64,000 bases of DNA from Haliclystus octoradiatus. Lineage: Eukaryota > Cnidaria > Staurozoa > Stauromedusae > Haliclystidae. Of the stretch, positions 38,142 to 48,869 are shown piece by piece. The stretch spans positions 16,949,307 through 17,013,306 of the forward strand of contig OU744451.1 in NCBI GenBank assembly GCA_916610825.1, written 5' to 3'. A model generated the notes under the pieces. The model was not told the DNA's origin and made no database searches. It was given only the letters and a program-made list of their open reading frames with translations. Position numbers and translations under genes: made by a program. Within the stretch, counting starts at the first letter, position 1, and the number at the start of each line of letters is the position of its first letter.

Positions 38142-39240
38142 TGGAGGAGATATAACCATTTATAGGCAATTGCAAATAACATATTAACCGACAAAGAATC
38201 GCATGAAGGTCTCTCCGGGCACTTAGCCGCTGTGCTACTTGTGCACTTATAATAAACACTAGATATAATTATCTAATAGCAGTAAAACAGCGCTTGATGT
38301 CAGCTGACATAGCTGTAAATATAAATAAAATAAATCAAATACTACACATTTTGGTAATGTTTCTTAGACATTCAAAAACAGTGTAATGTGTATCCCCCTA
38401 GGCTTGCTGTACCTCATAAAATACTATAAACCTTTTGAATTCGATTTGCGATTTTAAGGAGGTGGATTTAAAATTATTTCCTTGGTAAGGTATCACTTTA
38501 GTTATAATCACACAGTTAATGTAGCTGTAGACCTATCATTTCATTCTACGCAAAAACTTATTCCTGTAGCGGCGCTATCTGCATTGTACAGAAGATCATC
38601 GGTAAAACGGGGAGTGTTGCCCCCAATAAAGGGGCGGAAACTAAACATAAAATCGCTTCACTTTCATGACAGAAATACTTATAGATGGAGGCTAGATAAA
38701 AAGGCCAGTCATTGCCAAAGCACATGAACGTCTTTCTCGAAGGACCTATACACGTTTTGGGTGAAGTTTGAGATCATAGATTGCTTAGGATGCCGTTATT
38801 TACAAGCTCCATTTCATGTTTGAAACATGAATAATGCTATGTTTTCCATTGGCAACGATATATGATTTACAACGATTTGGAAACTTATTTTAACAGCTTA
38901 ATTTAGATCAGAACATGTTCTGTAATATTCCAACCGTACTGTGTTTATAGCCCTCGTCGCTTATCAGATATCGATAATTTTGCTGCCACTAACTTCTGCT
39001 GTATTAAATCGCCATTAACAATGTAAGAAATTCAAAAGTTATGAACATAATATAGTAAATAATATATTCGCCGTAATGAATTGAAAGGTATGACTTGTTT
39101 TCAATGTTATATTTTCATTCTCTGATATGATTTCCAACCGTATTGATTGTTTTCGCTATAAATATTTTTAATAAATGGACAATTTATGCCAAAATGTGCG
39201 TGTTTTTTGCCCAAATTTGCTCTTCACGCAACCGTGAATA
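38142..39240. other. Non-coding stretch right of the transposase
   Basis: No recognisable gene. Short ORFs only. The right edge of the inserted element should fall near the end of this stretch. Confidence 0.4.
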
Positions 39241-39246
39241 AGGCCT

Positions 39247-40274
39247 TTGTCGCAATCATCGCGCTACGTATTAATTAAACCTCTTCCTTACATCACAGGA
39301 GTCATTGCTTCTATGAAATTAAAAGAGGGTGCGCTACTAATGTTTTGTGAGGCTCGTCAAGTTCCTCTTTCTCTAAGAGAGTTTGTTTGTGCACAGCTAG
39401 AAAAACTTGAAGCTCTAGGTATTATTGAGCCAATCGAAGGGGGTGGGGCAGAAAACGCATCACCTGTGGTTTGGATTAAAACAAAGTCGGGCGGTTTACG
39501 TATGTGTGTGGACTTCAGCGTTCATATTAATGATAAAATACTTTGTGAAGAGTATCCTTTGCCAAACATAGAGACGATATTTTCTGAAATGGACGGCGCT
39601 CAATACTTTGCAAAAATTGATTTAAATCGGCATATTGGCAAGTCCTGCTAGACGTGCATGCTCAAGCCTTGTCAGTAATCAATACCAGTAAAGGCTTATA
39701 TCGAGTAGCCCGATTACAAATGTGTATGATAAATAGCTCAGCAATTTTCCAGCGCACTATCGAAGAGGTGTTAAAAGGCATCAAAGGCGTTATTGCCTAT
39801 CAAGACGATGTACTCGTTTTCGCTAAAACCGAAGTATCGTTACCCAAGCGATTAAATGCATTAATGGAACGGCTTGTAAGCCGTAAATTGTCAATAAATT
39901 GTTAAAAATGCACCAAACGTGTTTTGGAAGTTACGTTTTTAGGTTACAGAATTTCTGCTAATGGTATCCAATCTGAGAAAACCCGTGTGCAAAAAATAGA
40001 ATCTATGCGTGATCTCCCAGAACAAATAGGAAATCGAATCTTTCGTAAGTCTGGTAAATTTTTTCGGACGATTGATTCCTAATTTTGCCGATAAAATTAA
40101 ACCCCTTAATGCTTACGAAAACAAAATTCTTATTTTAAATGGACTGAAAAATGCGATAGAACTTTGCAACATCTTAAATTAGAATCATCTAGGGAAACTA
40201 TTGTACGACCATACTCTGTGTCAAATGAGGCAAAGTTGACTACTGACGCGTCTGCGGATCGCATAGCTGGGGTG
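39247..40274 (+). pseudogene. Gypsy reverse transcriptase region (fossil)
   Basis: Contains LEALGIIEPI, a motif like RMCVDFS and the catalytic YQDDVLVFAK (near 39800-39830), all diagnostic of Ty3/Gypsy reverse transcriptase, followed by the connection to RNase H (TTDASADR near 40240). Broken, and cut on the right by the LINE insertion. Confidence 0.85.
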
Positions 40275-43054
40275 TGTGTGTGTAACTTTTATTTTGTTTC
40301 GTATTCAAAATGAGCAATATGCTCGTTTACAATGAAACGAAAGATCATACAGTTATTACATAATAATTACAGTGTTACAAGTTACAACAAATAGGCTTAT
40401 ACAGAGTACAAAACTACGATTTACGGAATAATTTTTAACATTACATTTATTTTCTGTGATTTACTGGTAACATCGTTCTAATAGGATGCCTTTACTCTCC
40501 ATCGCTCTAGTGGTTTCCAGGATTGATTTGTTGAGTCCTTTTCCTTTCAGTTCTTTTATTGGATCTGGCGTGGATCGCCATAACCTTGTTCCGGTTGCAA
40601 CAAATGATTTTCTTTTTTCTTCGGTCTTATATTTTTGTGTCTGAATTCTAAATGGCCCTCGAAGAGAATACTTGCTTTTGACTGTCTTAAATAGATTGCT
40701 GATTAGTTTGGGTGTTGATGTTGTTATAGCTTGATGAACAATGATTAATATGCGTGCTGTTCGCCTAACTAATAGGCTGTCCAATAATTTGTTGTTTTTG
40801 ATGTTTTGATCAATTGTTTTTGTGCTGGCACTGGAGTTGAGCTGCCTTATAGCTGATATCTGTAAATTTTCCAGCTTCTGTTGGTTAGTGAATGACAATA
40901 CAGTGAATAAGGTGCTGCAGTATTCAAGATGTGGCCTGAGGTATGTTTTGTATAAGTTGATGGACATAGAAAAGTTAAGTGTGCCTCTGATTTGACGAAG
41001 CCGATGTAAACATAGGTTAAACTTTTTCATGCAGCTCTGGGCGTGTTCTTTCATGCTTATGTGCTTGTCAATGATTATTCCAAGGAGTTTAATGGAATCG
41101 GACCACTCAATGAGGTTAGATTTTATTTTAACTTGTGGTGTGATAAGACCGGTAGATGAGTGAGACTGGATCAATATTGCTTGTGATTTTTTTGGGTTGA
41201 GATGAAGGCAATTTTCATGAAACCAATTTGTTACGTTTTCAAGGTCCTTGTTCAACGTCTCAACGGCATAGGCTTTTGACTTCGATGAGTAGTAGACAGT
41301 AGTGTCATCAGCATATCTTAGTAATGAAGCATTGATGTCGAGCCAAGATAGATCAGCAACGTAGATGTTGAATAAAAGGGGTGACAAGATGGAACCTTGG
41401 GGTACCCCTCGGGTAACTGGAAATTTTCTTGATGTTGAACCACATATTTTTGCTGCTTGGGTGCGCTCAGTGAGGTAACTCGCCATAAGTTTCAGGCTAG
41501 ATGGGCAGAGATTGTATGCTTCCAGTTTCTTTAGCAAAATTTTATGATCTACCATGTCGAATGCCTTTGAGAGGTCTAAAGAAACCAGTACTGTGTGTAA
41601 TTTATTTTCTTTTGCTGTCTGACAATCATTGACAAGCTTTATTCCACCAGTTTCTGGACAATGACCTTTGAGGAAACCAAACATATCACATGGTAGTATC
41701 TTGTTGAAATGATCTTGTAGCTGCTTTGAAAAGACTTTCTCAAAAGATTTTGAGAGGTGGGATAGTATGGTGACAGGGCGATAGTTTTCTTTCTTAGTAG
41801 GGTCATCTCGTTTGAAGATTGGAGTGACTAAGCCATATTTCCAGTATATTGGGATTTCACCAACAGTGATCAGATGGTTGTAGAGGTCTGTGATCGGAAT
41901 AGAAATACTAGGTAGGATTTTTTTGAGGAGAGCAGATGATAGTTGATCAGGCCCTGAAGATTTGTGATTGTCAATTGAGTTGATGATGTTCCATACTTCT
42001 TCGTCATTGGCATATCTGAAGGTGAAACTTGATGTGTTCCTCTGTTTGGATATCAATCGCATACTTAAGTGGTTATTGAGATCGGTTTTACTCCATTGTT
42101 TGGAAGGAGGAATGATATTGCTGAAGAAGTTGAAAAATGTATCTGCGATTTCCGCACTGTCTGATATTAGCTTTCCGTTGTCTAGTAGGCGTTTGACTGA
42201 GGTGCTGGATTTCTTTCCTATTCCTGTAAGTCTCTGGAGGGTTTGGTGGAAAAATTTTGGTGAACTTTTTGATGTTTGTGAGAGAAAATTCTTCATTGCA
42301 TTCCTCTTTAGAGTCGTTACAGCATTCCGTTGTTTGGCAAAAATGAGTTTTGATTTTGGTGTGCCTTGATCTTTGGAATATGTGTCTCGCAGACGAATTG
42401 CTTTTTCAATCTCAGAGTTTATCCATGGAGGACGAGCTGCTTTTAAAAGGCTAGTTTTGAGGGGTGCGTGTTGGTCAATTATTTTCATGATCTTGCTAAA
42501 CCATATGTTCCATGTCTGATCTGCAGAATTTAAAGTCCCATTAGCACCGATATAGGTACCTTCCCAATTTATACCTGAAAGTTCTTCGTTTAAATGTTCA
42601 AAGTTTGTGGATTTAGTTCTACGATAAGTTATTTTCTTCGGAACTTCCTTTTTCATTTTTGAGTAGCATTTGGTTCCACATACAACATGGTCAGATGCGC
42701 CGTTTGGGACGGTTTTAGTTTCTGTGAATTGCTGAGGGTTTGAACTCAATATGACGTCAATCGAGGTACCTGATACTGGCCTTGTTATTTCGGTGATCAA
42801 GTTTGTCAAGGCAAAGTCGCTCATAAATGTTCTTAGCTTACATGCTGCAGGTTCGTCATTGTTGTCTCTAAGATTGCTATTGAGGTCTCCAATAATAATG
42901 ATATGTGACCTTTGACGTAATATATTCTCTGTTACTTGACTGAGTGCGTTGTAATATTCAACTGCGGAAAAACTAGGCGGCCGATATGTCAATATAATTG
43001 ATATTGTTTTGTCAGCAGTTTTGATATCTATGACAAGAACTTCAATACTGAGTA
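40275..43054 (-). mobile_element. 5'-truncated LINE (CR1/L2/Jockey group) inserted in the Gypsy
   Basis: Minus-strand non-LTR element with its 3' end at left, in a short TG-rich run (about 40273-40283). Its 5' end is cut off inside the endonuclease domain at about 43054, where Gypsy RNase H coding sequence resumes on plus. About 190 bp of 3' untranslated sequence follows the stop at 40461. No target-site duplication was recognised. 5' truncation is the usual result of incomplete reverse transcription. Confidence 0.88.
40461..42992 (-). CDS. LINE ORF2: C-terminal endonuclease plus reverse transcriptase, 843+ codons
   Basis: The frame is uninterrupted from the truncated 5' edge (open upstream of the first Met at 42992 to about 43054) to TAA at 40461. 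Residues 1-120 are the C-terminal part of an APE-type endonuclease (TYRPPS, IIIIGDLNSN). A linker follows, then reverse transcriptase: NYRPVTILSHLSK, VSLDLSKAFDMVDHKILLKK near residue 472, VPQGSILSPLLFNIYVADLS, and the catalytic YADDTTVY near residue 557. A C-terminal domain follows. No frameshift or stop is visible, so this copy is young compared with the decayed LINE at 960-2351. It could still encode reverse transcriptase but lacks the first part of its endonuclease and any promoter. Confidence 0.9.
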   Translation of the reverse strand: MTYRPPSFSAVEYYNALSQVTENILRQRSHIIIIGDLNSNLRDNNDEPAACKLRTFMSDFALTNLITEITRPVSGTSIDVILSSNPQQFTETKTVPNGASDHVVCGTKCYSKMKKEVPKKITYRRTKSTNFEHLNEELSGINWEGTYIGANGTLNSADQTWNIWFSKIMKIIDQHAPLKTSLLKAARPPWINSEIEKAIRLRDTYSKDQGTPKSKLIFAKQRNAVTTLKRNAMKNFLSQTSKSSPKFFHQTLQRLTGIGKKSSTSVKRLLDNGKLISDSAEIADTFFNFFSNIIPPSKQWSKTDLNNHLSMRLISKQRNTSSFTFRYANDEEVWNIINSIDNHKSSGPDQLSSALLKKILPSISIPITDLYNHLITVGEIPIYWKYGLVTPIFKRDDPTKKENYRPVTILSHLSKSFEKVFSKQLQDHFNKILPCDMFGFLKGHCPETGGIKLVNDCQTAKENKLHTVLVSLDLSKAFDMVDHKILLKKLEAYNLCPSSLKLMASYLTERTQAAKICGSTSRKFPVTRGVPQGSILSPLLFNIYVADLSWLDINASLLRYADDTTVYYSSKSKAYAVETLNKDLENVTNWFHENCLHLNPKKSQAILIQSHSSTGLITPQVKIKSNLIEWSDSIKLLGIIIDKHISMKEHAQSCMKKFNLCLHRLRQIRGTLNFSMSINLYKTYLRPHLEYCSTLFTVLSFTNQQKLENLQISAIRQLNSSASTKTIDQNIKNNKLLDSLLVRRTARILIIVHQAITTSTPKLISNLFKTVKSKYSLRGPFRIQTQKYKTEEKRKSFVATGTRLWRSTPDPIKELKGKGLNKSILETTRAMESKGILLERCYQ

Positions 43055-43500
43055 CTGACTCAGGAGGGCAAGCCAGTAATTTTTATTTCCAATTCGCTAA
43101 CAGCAGCTGAGCAGATTTACTCTACAGAAAGAGCATTGTATGGTGCGTAGAGCGGCTTCGCCAGCTATTATTAGGAGGAAAATTTACTCTTGTCACTGAC
43201 CATAAAGCACTTATTCCATTATTTGGGGCAAACGAGTCAATCCCTAAAACTGCTTCCACTCGCACTTGTCGTTGGGATATTAAATTAATAGCCTTTGATT
43301 ATGAAATACAACATCGCCCAGGTGCAGAAATTGCCCACGCTGATGCTATTTATAGGCTCTCTTACCATACTATTACGCACGAAGATGTAGTTGCTTCTAT
43401 TGAGATTGCTAATGTCATTGAATCTGCGTTTTTAAAACCTTTGATCCCTTTTCTTGATTTAAAACTTGCAACCAGTTCAGATTTATTAGCTTCAAGTATT
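43055..43500 (+). pseudogene. Gypsy RNase H region (fossil)
   Basis: Resumes after the LINE with words typical of Gypsy RNase H, such as QEGKPV, LVTDHKAL and an HRPGAEIAHADA-like end (near 43310-43345). Broken. Confidence 0.82.
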
Positions 43501-44141
43501 TAAAAGCGTATTAGTAATGATGACTGGATTAAAACATCAGAAGCAGAACGTCCTTTCTTGAGCGTGCGTGATATGTTAACTGTAGAAAATGACGTCATAT
43601 ACTGTGGATCAGCACAATTCATACCGGCAGCTCTTCGTAGCTCTGTTATGCAAGCTGCACATACTACATAAGGTATAAATGCTACTGGAAGCTTGTTAAA
43701 GGACCAGCAAAAATGACCAGCAGGCGCTACGCACTTAGGATCACGTGCATGCTTATTGTTTATAACACAATGTTCATTGTTGACATGAATTTTATTACAA
43801 ATTAGACCTGCGTATAACAATAGTTTCAAAGCGAGACGGTTGAATTACGCTAAGCATAAATTCAACTTGTGCTCGAAGCGGTCGCCGGTCAATTTTGCCC
43901 CTTTAGGCAAATGGCAATGGGCCCGGATTAGCTAAATATGTCGAATACTTTAGTAATAAATGTTTTATGTGCTCAAATCCGTCCAATAACCGGAAAGTGT
44001 TCACCGTTGGCCAGAGGTTCCGCCGTAGGAACGTCTTCATATGGACTTTGGTCACATTGCCGACGTCGGTAATGTTCTATTAATCGTTGACGCTCGTAGC
44101 GGGTGGATCGAGGCCTTTCGTTGTCCCGATAGATCCACCTC
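43501..44141 (+). pseudogene. Gypsy integrase, first part (fossil)
   Basis: A zinc-binding-like CxxC stretch near 43960 is followed by the start of the catalytic core (DFGHIADVGNVLLIVDARSG) near 44045-44100. The hAT insertion begins directly after, at 44142. Broken. Confidence 0.75.
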
Positions 44142-44669
44142 CAGGCCTGGATAGAGGGGGGGTCTCGTATGTCAATTGACAAACGTTCCTTTTCTCTCAA
44201 TGACGTAATCATGACGTAATCTGGTTTTCTGCATATTTTGATAAATGATTAATCATGTCTATGAAGTAGAGTCTTTTTAATTGAATGAACATTGTAAACG
44301 TCATCGCTCCCTACACTTATTCAATTGAACAGCTTCCATCAATCAAATGATCTCAGTCCACTGTGATTGGGTAACGATCAGAGGCTTTAACGATTGACCT
44401 ACTTTGATAACAATTGACATGATTTCTGTTTGGCACCTGATTGGTTAAAGATTGAAATTTTGATTCTCTTCGATAACAATTGACAAACTTTGTAACAATC
44501 GTGACATAGAAAATGTCAAACTACAGATTGAGGCAAGTATTTGATTGGAAGAAACTCAAGCCTGTCCTTGCTTTACGCAATATGATTGGTTCTTAAACAA
44601 TTGACAAACTACTTCCATCTTGGGCATATTTGACAGAGAGATAATCTGAACAAGGGCACATGATCGTTA

Positions 44670-45540
44670 AGCCTGGTTTCCATATAGTAAATTTGCCTGC
44701 GTCTGTGCCTGCGACACTGCCTGCGTCTGTGCCACCGGTCGTGTCGGCGGCATTGCCTGGGACACCTGAGACTGCCTGCGACAGCCTTGGAATTTTCCGT
44801 AGGCAAAAGCAAATGTCCCAGGTATGCTTGAAAATCCATTCAATTTAAATGTTGTAGACTTGCATTTTCTTTCCACTTGTATCCTGCAACGATGACGGAG
44901 ATCATTCAATCTCAATTATTATTACAAGCTAGTACTTTTATTACACTAAGCTACATAGCTTTGAAACGTCGTCGTCGAAAAGAAAAAAGGAAGCATAAAG
45001 TATGATTTTATGTAAAAAAACGTATGAACGAGCGATATGGCTACTTGTAATAAAATAATAAAAAATAATGAATGATATTAAAATCAGTACTAAATTCGAT
45101 AAATATAATGAAGAAACCAAATAAACAAACCACAGAGGTTTAGCTGACAAATCAATATGTACAATAGCGTAAGATCAATCTCAAAATATTCGAACTTCAC
45201 AAATCAGAATAAATTCAGAGAATTTTATTTTGAAGTTTTATTTTGGCGGGAAATAAGGCCACGTTTTTTATGAAAGCATTTCATTGGGTAAAATAAGTCA
45301 AGTGATGGATCACATAACAAAAGACCTCATTACTTTGCTATCAGGAAGTCGGAGGCCTTTGATTTAGCTCCTTACGGCAAAGGAAAAAGTTGAACTCATT
45401 TCAACTTTGAAACGACGCAGGCAACACTAACGACATCCGGTAATAACAGTGGCTCCGAAAATTGATGATTGCCGGCGGCACAGACGCAGGCAGTGTCGCA
45501 GGCAAAGACGCAGGCAAATTTGCTATATGGAAACCAGGCT
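44670..45540. mobile_element. Harbinger-type MITE inside the outer hAT element
   Basis: 871 bp with long inverted ends (AGCCTGGTTTCCATATAG on both sides, continuing through repeated GCCTGCGTCTGTGCC-type words) and a TTA duplication at 44667-44669 and 45541-45543. The flanks can also be read as TTAA, so piggyBac ancestry is not excluded. No transposase. The ends are strikingly GC-rich, as in the MITE at 12207-12966, whose termini start similarly. Confidence 0.85.
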
Positions 45541-45710
45541 TTAAAGAAATTCAAAAACAACGAGCGGTAAACTTACTTGTTTTTGACAGACAGTCATTTG
45601 TTGGCGTGCAGTCAGGAGCCATGATTGCTGTTTTGAACACTTACGCACTTAGTATACAGTATATTCGAACAATTAAGCTATAATCTGAGCTTTGATACGT
45701 GGTGGAGGAT

Positions 45711-47286
45711 CAGGGGCGGATCAGTTTTAAAATAGGGTGAGTCTCGAGAAACTGAAATCGGACATAAAGGGGCTAAGCCCCGTCCATCTAGGGGGTGCGA
45801 GGGCATGCCCCCCCGGAAATTTTTTTGTAATTTCAAGCTCTTAGGAGCTCTCTAAAAGCAGTTTGGTCTCAACTTTACTATATTGAAGCATTACTAAAAC
45901 ACTGGTCAATCAAGACAAAACACATTTCAATTTTTTGATTGATGATTTTCGATTTCGTATATTTTTCAAACATTTTTTTACAAGGTCAAGATTAAGATTG
46001 TACAAGGCCTTGATTTAATACAGTCTTCAGAGTATATTGATAATTTAGCTAAGCTATTACAGTCTAAATTTTTTACATGTACAATTGGTATATCTGAAAT
46101 TACAAAAAGAAATCTATATTGACGTGAACCATGAGTGAGAATGAGACTGAGAGACTCAACATTGACAGCATGTGAGCTTAGTTATATGTATCAAATATTA
46201 ACCTCCGTTATTCAGCATAATCAAGTCCTTTCTCGAAATCTCGGTCCTTTAACATATAGAAGAATATGTGTATTAAAAAAAGACAAACAGCACGATATTT
46301 CAAATCGCAAGGCTTTGACGGTCTGCCTTCCCCTATTGGCACATTATCATGTACATGTTAATTAAACATATAAACCACCATGCTCAGTCTAAGGCTGTAT
46401 GAATAAACAAACAGAAACTTTACATAGCCATTCTAATCCGTGTCAGAACCTTTAACAATAAATTAACAACATAACCAAACAAAATAATACGTACCTTAAA
46501 GCAGTGCATAGCTCCTTCTTGGATTCTTAGTAATTAGCAGAAATGTAAACAGTAAATGTAAATGTAAATATATTTCAGCATGTAGATTTCCGAATTTACG
46601 ATAAAAACATTATAAAATATGATTTTAGCAAAGAAAATAGCGAAAAAGAAGACAACTTCGCCATAAGACGTTGCTGACTGTTGTTGATATTGTCCAAATT
46701 ACCAGCCTTTCATATGTGCAGGGTATATCCAGCCAAATTTAGCTTCGTAGCAAAATGTGTGTGCCACAAGCAACATGAAGATTTGTAGTTAAAGCTCCAG
46801 ACTTTCTCAGACTTGTCCAACAAGAAATCGATAAGGCGCAGAAGTCTCTGACTAAATCGAGGCATGGTGGGTAAGTCTCAAAAATCACGGTCAAAACTCT
46901 GCTAACTATTGCTCTGCCTACGTCAGACAACGGTCTGCGAGGCCATTTCACAAGTCTCGGGGTAAGTCCTTTTGAAGCTCCTCTACGAGCCGCTCCAATC
47001 ACACGCAAGAAAAATTTCGGCAGACCAATGAAAACATTAGAAAAATATTCAAAATTTGCAGAAATGTAATCGAGGCTTCAGGGTAAGTCCTTTTGTGTAT
47101 ATGAAACCTCAATACCAAACAAACCAATGAACAACAAGTAAAATGTGGTGTCTGGACTGCGTGCAGCTAGAAAAGTCGAATAAAGTCACGAAACATTTCA
47201 ATCCAAAATTTAGTAAATAAAATGAATTTGCAAGAGAAAAAGGGTAAGTCTTGGGACTTTTTAGACTTACCCTCTATCCGCGCCTG
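45711..47286. mobile_element. Inner hAT-type element (1.58 kb), non-autonomous
   Basis: Ends CAGGGGCGGAT and, inverted, CAGGCGCGGATAGAG, with an exact 8-bp duplication TGGAGGAT at 45703-45710 and 47287-47294. It carries several copies of GGGTAAGTC, mostly near the right end (about 46869, 46960, 47081, 47242, and inverted at 47263) and a variant GGGTGAGTC near the left. These are likely transposase-binding subterminal repeats. The 89-codon minus ORF (46739-47008) is not recognisable as a transposase. Confidence 0.93.
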
Positions 47287-47930
47287 TGGAGGATCATCAT
47301 AGAAGGACGTCAGACGGCGAACGTTATTTTAGTTTTGGCCAAGTCGTAAAATCGATTCATGTTGTCATTTTCCCATATTTATGTCCTTGAGAATATGGAA
47401 TTACCAATGTGACTGTTAACTTTGTAAAACAAAAATAATTGGTATCTCGCTTTTCATTTACATTATTGGTTTGCTTTACAAGTTTATCGCAGCTCAATGA
47501 ATTGTTTACTAAGCTACACTTTTTTTACTCTGGATGCCTAATTATAAACTGATATCCAGATTTAGAAAACTGGGTAATCATTAATTGAGAAAGAGATGTT
47601 GGCTTCTTTCCTATGTTATGAGCCTACTGTATCAATACGAGATGAATATGATCACTGCTCAAATGATCTCATGTACGTTTGTTTTGATTTTGATTTATTG
47701 GATTGTGGAGAACCGTAGAACTGATTCCAGTGACGATTAGCTACGATTAGTAGTCAAAGATCAGAAGGAACATCAGTGCTGTTTGTTGATGATTAATTTG
47801 ACTGTTAAATGACTATTTATTTCCTCTTCCAGGGCCATTGCAGTAGGGGGGTTTCGTCCCCTAATATGGGCGTGGTGATTTTGATTACGTCATTTTGACA
47901 GGGGTATTCAAAATCCTGTATCCGGGCCTG

Positions 47931-48300
47931 TCCACCTCACATATTATTAAAATATATTCCGCTCTATTTTTCCGTTTTGGCGTAGCTAAGCATCTTGTTT
48001 GCGATAATGCCCAAGAATTTTTTAACGACGAAATTGTAAATTGGCTAAAATTTCCGGCTGCTATAAATCAGAAAAACGAATTTATTTTCCTCGCGCTAAT
48101 GGTCTCACTAAACGCTCTGTCTAAACCATTAAAAGCTCTATGAAAGCTTGACACAAAGGCATGCGCGTATCATTTGATATGTTTCTCGACAAAGTATTGC
48201 TAGTCCACCGCACAACGTCAATCACGCGAGGAAAATCTCCAGCGGAGATTCTTTTGGGTCGCTAACTGAGGGTTCCTTTCGTTTCCAAAGTTTCCCCAGG
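47931..48300 (+). pseudogene. Gypsy integrase, second part (fossil)
   Basis: Resumes right after the hAT target duplication with a core segment containing FGVAKHLVCDNAQEFF, typical of the second catalytic aspartate region of Gypsy integrase. Broken. Confidence 0.8.
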
Positions 48301-48778
48301 GGAAGAAGTCAGTTATCGGCAAAACCCGTCTAGACCGCCACAAAAGGCAGAATTTATTATCAGTAAGGGCTCTAATACATCATGGCTCAATTTCGGTGGA
48401 CGAACTTTCCTAGCCTTGTGTGATCAAATAGGTCGTACACCCTCATGTAATTATGATTTTCAAAATGATAATGATGCACCAGAGGCTTCTTCGTCACCTG
48501 AACAGCACGAGACTATTCCTACACGAGATATTAATAGTGCTGCATCATCACAATCAAGCGTAGCCCAAGCTAACGAAGAACAAAGTAGCATACAAAACGC
48601 AGAGCCACATCGTGTAATTCGACACAGAGCCACATTGACTCTCTACACGTGTAATTAATCGTCCTGCCTATTATGGGTATGATGAGTAATAACATAAATT
48701 TATAAGATTTTTCTGTAACTAATTATTATTTTGTAATAATGTTTAATCTACATGTTTCTCAACCTAGAAGGGGGAAGT
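48301..48778 (+). other. Gypsy 3' internal region
   Basis: C-terminal integrase-like tail rich in Ser/Gln/Glu and a non-coding stretch ending in a purine-rich tract (GAAGGGGGAAG) that fits a polypurine tract just before the 3' LTR. Confidence 0.55.
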
Positions 48779-48869
48779 TGTGGCATAATGTGATACCTCA
48801 TTTCCATATAAATTCTCAGCTATGAACGTGTCATCATCTGCCTTCTAATGCTTATGTCGTGATATCACA
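48779..48869 (+). repeat. 3' LTR of the Gypsy element (91 bp)
   Basis: Starts TGTGGCATAATGTGAT and ends GTGATATCACA like the 5' LTR. It is about 59 bp shorter because one AT-rich internal block of the 5' LTR is absent. Confidence 0.8.

Larger units (their letters stand above)
32950..39265 (+). mobile_element. Inserted DNA element carrying a RAG1/Transib-like transposase gene
   Basis: Non-Gypsy DNA interrupts the Gypsy between its protease region and reverse transcriptase. The edges are approximate, inferred from where Gypsy-like sequence stops and resumes. The interval holds the spliced transposase gene at 34698-37506, an AAT-rich tract (37690-37860), a 114-bp tandem repeat (37918-38140) and long non-coding stretches on both sides (32.95-34.3 and 38.15-39.2 kb) in which I see no other gene. 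I did not find convincing terminal inverted repeats, so more than one insertion may be merged here. Confidence 0.55.
44142..47930. mobile_element. Outer hAT-type element (3.79 kb), non-autonomous
   Basis: Terminal inverted repeats CAGGCCTGGATAGAG and, inverted, CAGGCCCGGATACAG, with an exact 8-bp target-site duplication TCCACCTC at 44134-44141 and 47931-47938. These are hAT hallmarks. No hAT transposase is recognisable. The left subterminal region carries repeated CAATTGACAAAC words (about 44173, 44411, 44477, 44598), of the kind hAT transposases bind. It has itself received a Harbinger-type MITE and a second hAT element, both inside 44670-47286. Confidence 0.92.
31600..48869 (+). mobile_element. 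Ty3/Gypsy LTR retrotransposon fossil, split by later insertions
   Basis: Short LTRs bound a plus-strand gag-protease-RT-RNase H-integrase order typical of Ty3/Gypsy. The coding parts are interrupted by a RAG1/Transib-like element (about 32.95-39.26 kb), a LINE (about 40.28-43.05 kb) and a hAT element (44142-47930). Without these the element would be about 4.5 kb, normal for the family. It is clearly broken, with several breaks besides the three insertions. No matching target-site duplication was found (aatat before, ggtat after). The layered insertions argue for an old copy. Confidence 0.88.

Noticed and set aside
32950-39265. CAC-type heptamer ends (for example CACAGTC near 33635) as Transib termini
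   Set aside because: No matching inverse with conserved spacing was found at the right side, and single heptamers are expected by chance.
43973-44212. Minus-strand ORF rich in arginine
   Set aside because: Antisense to the Gypsy integrase region and running across the hAT left end; a shadow frame.
44609-44915. Overlapping ORFs rich in Arg/Gln or Pro/Ala near the MITE left end
   Set aside because: They come from the repeated GCCTGCGTCTGTGCC words of the MITE terminus.
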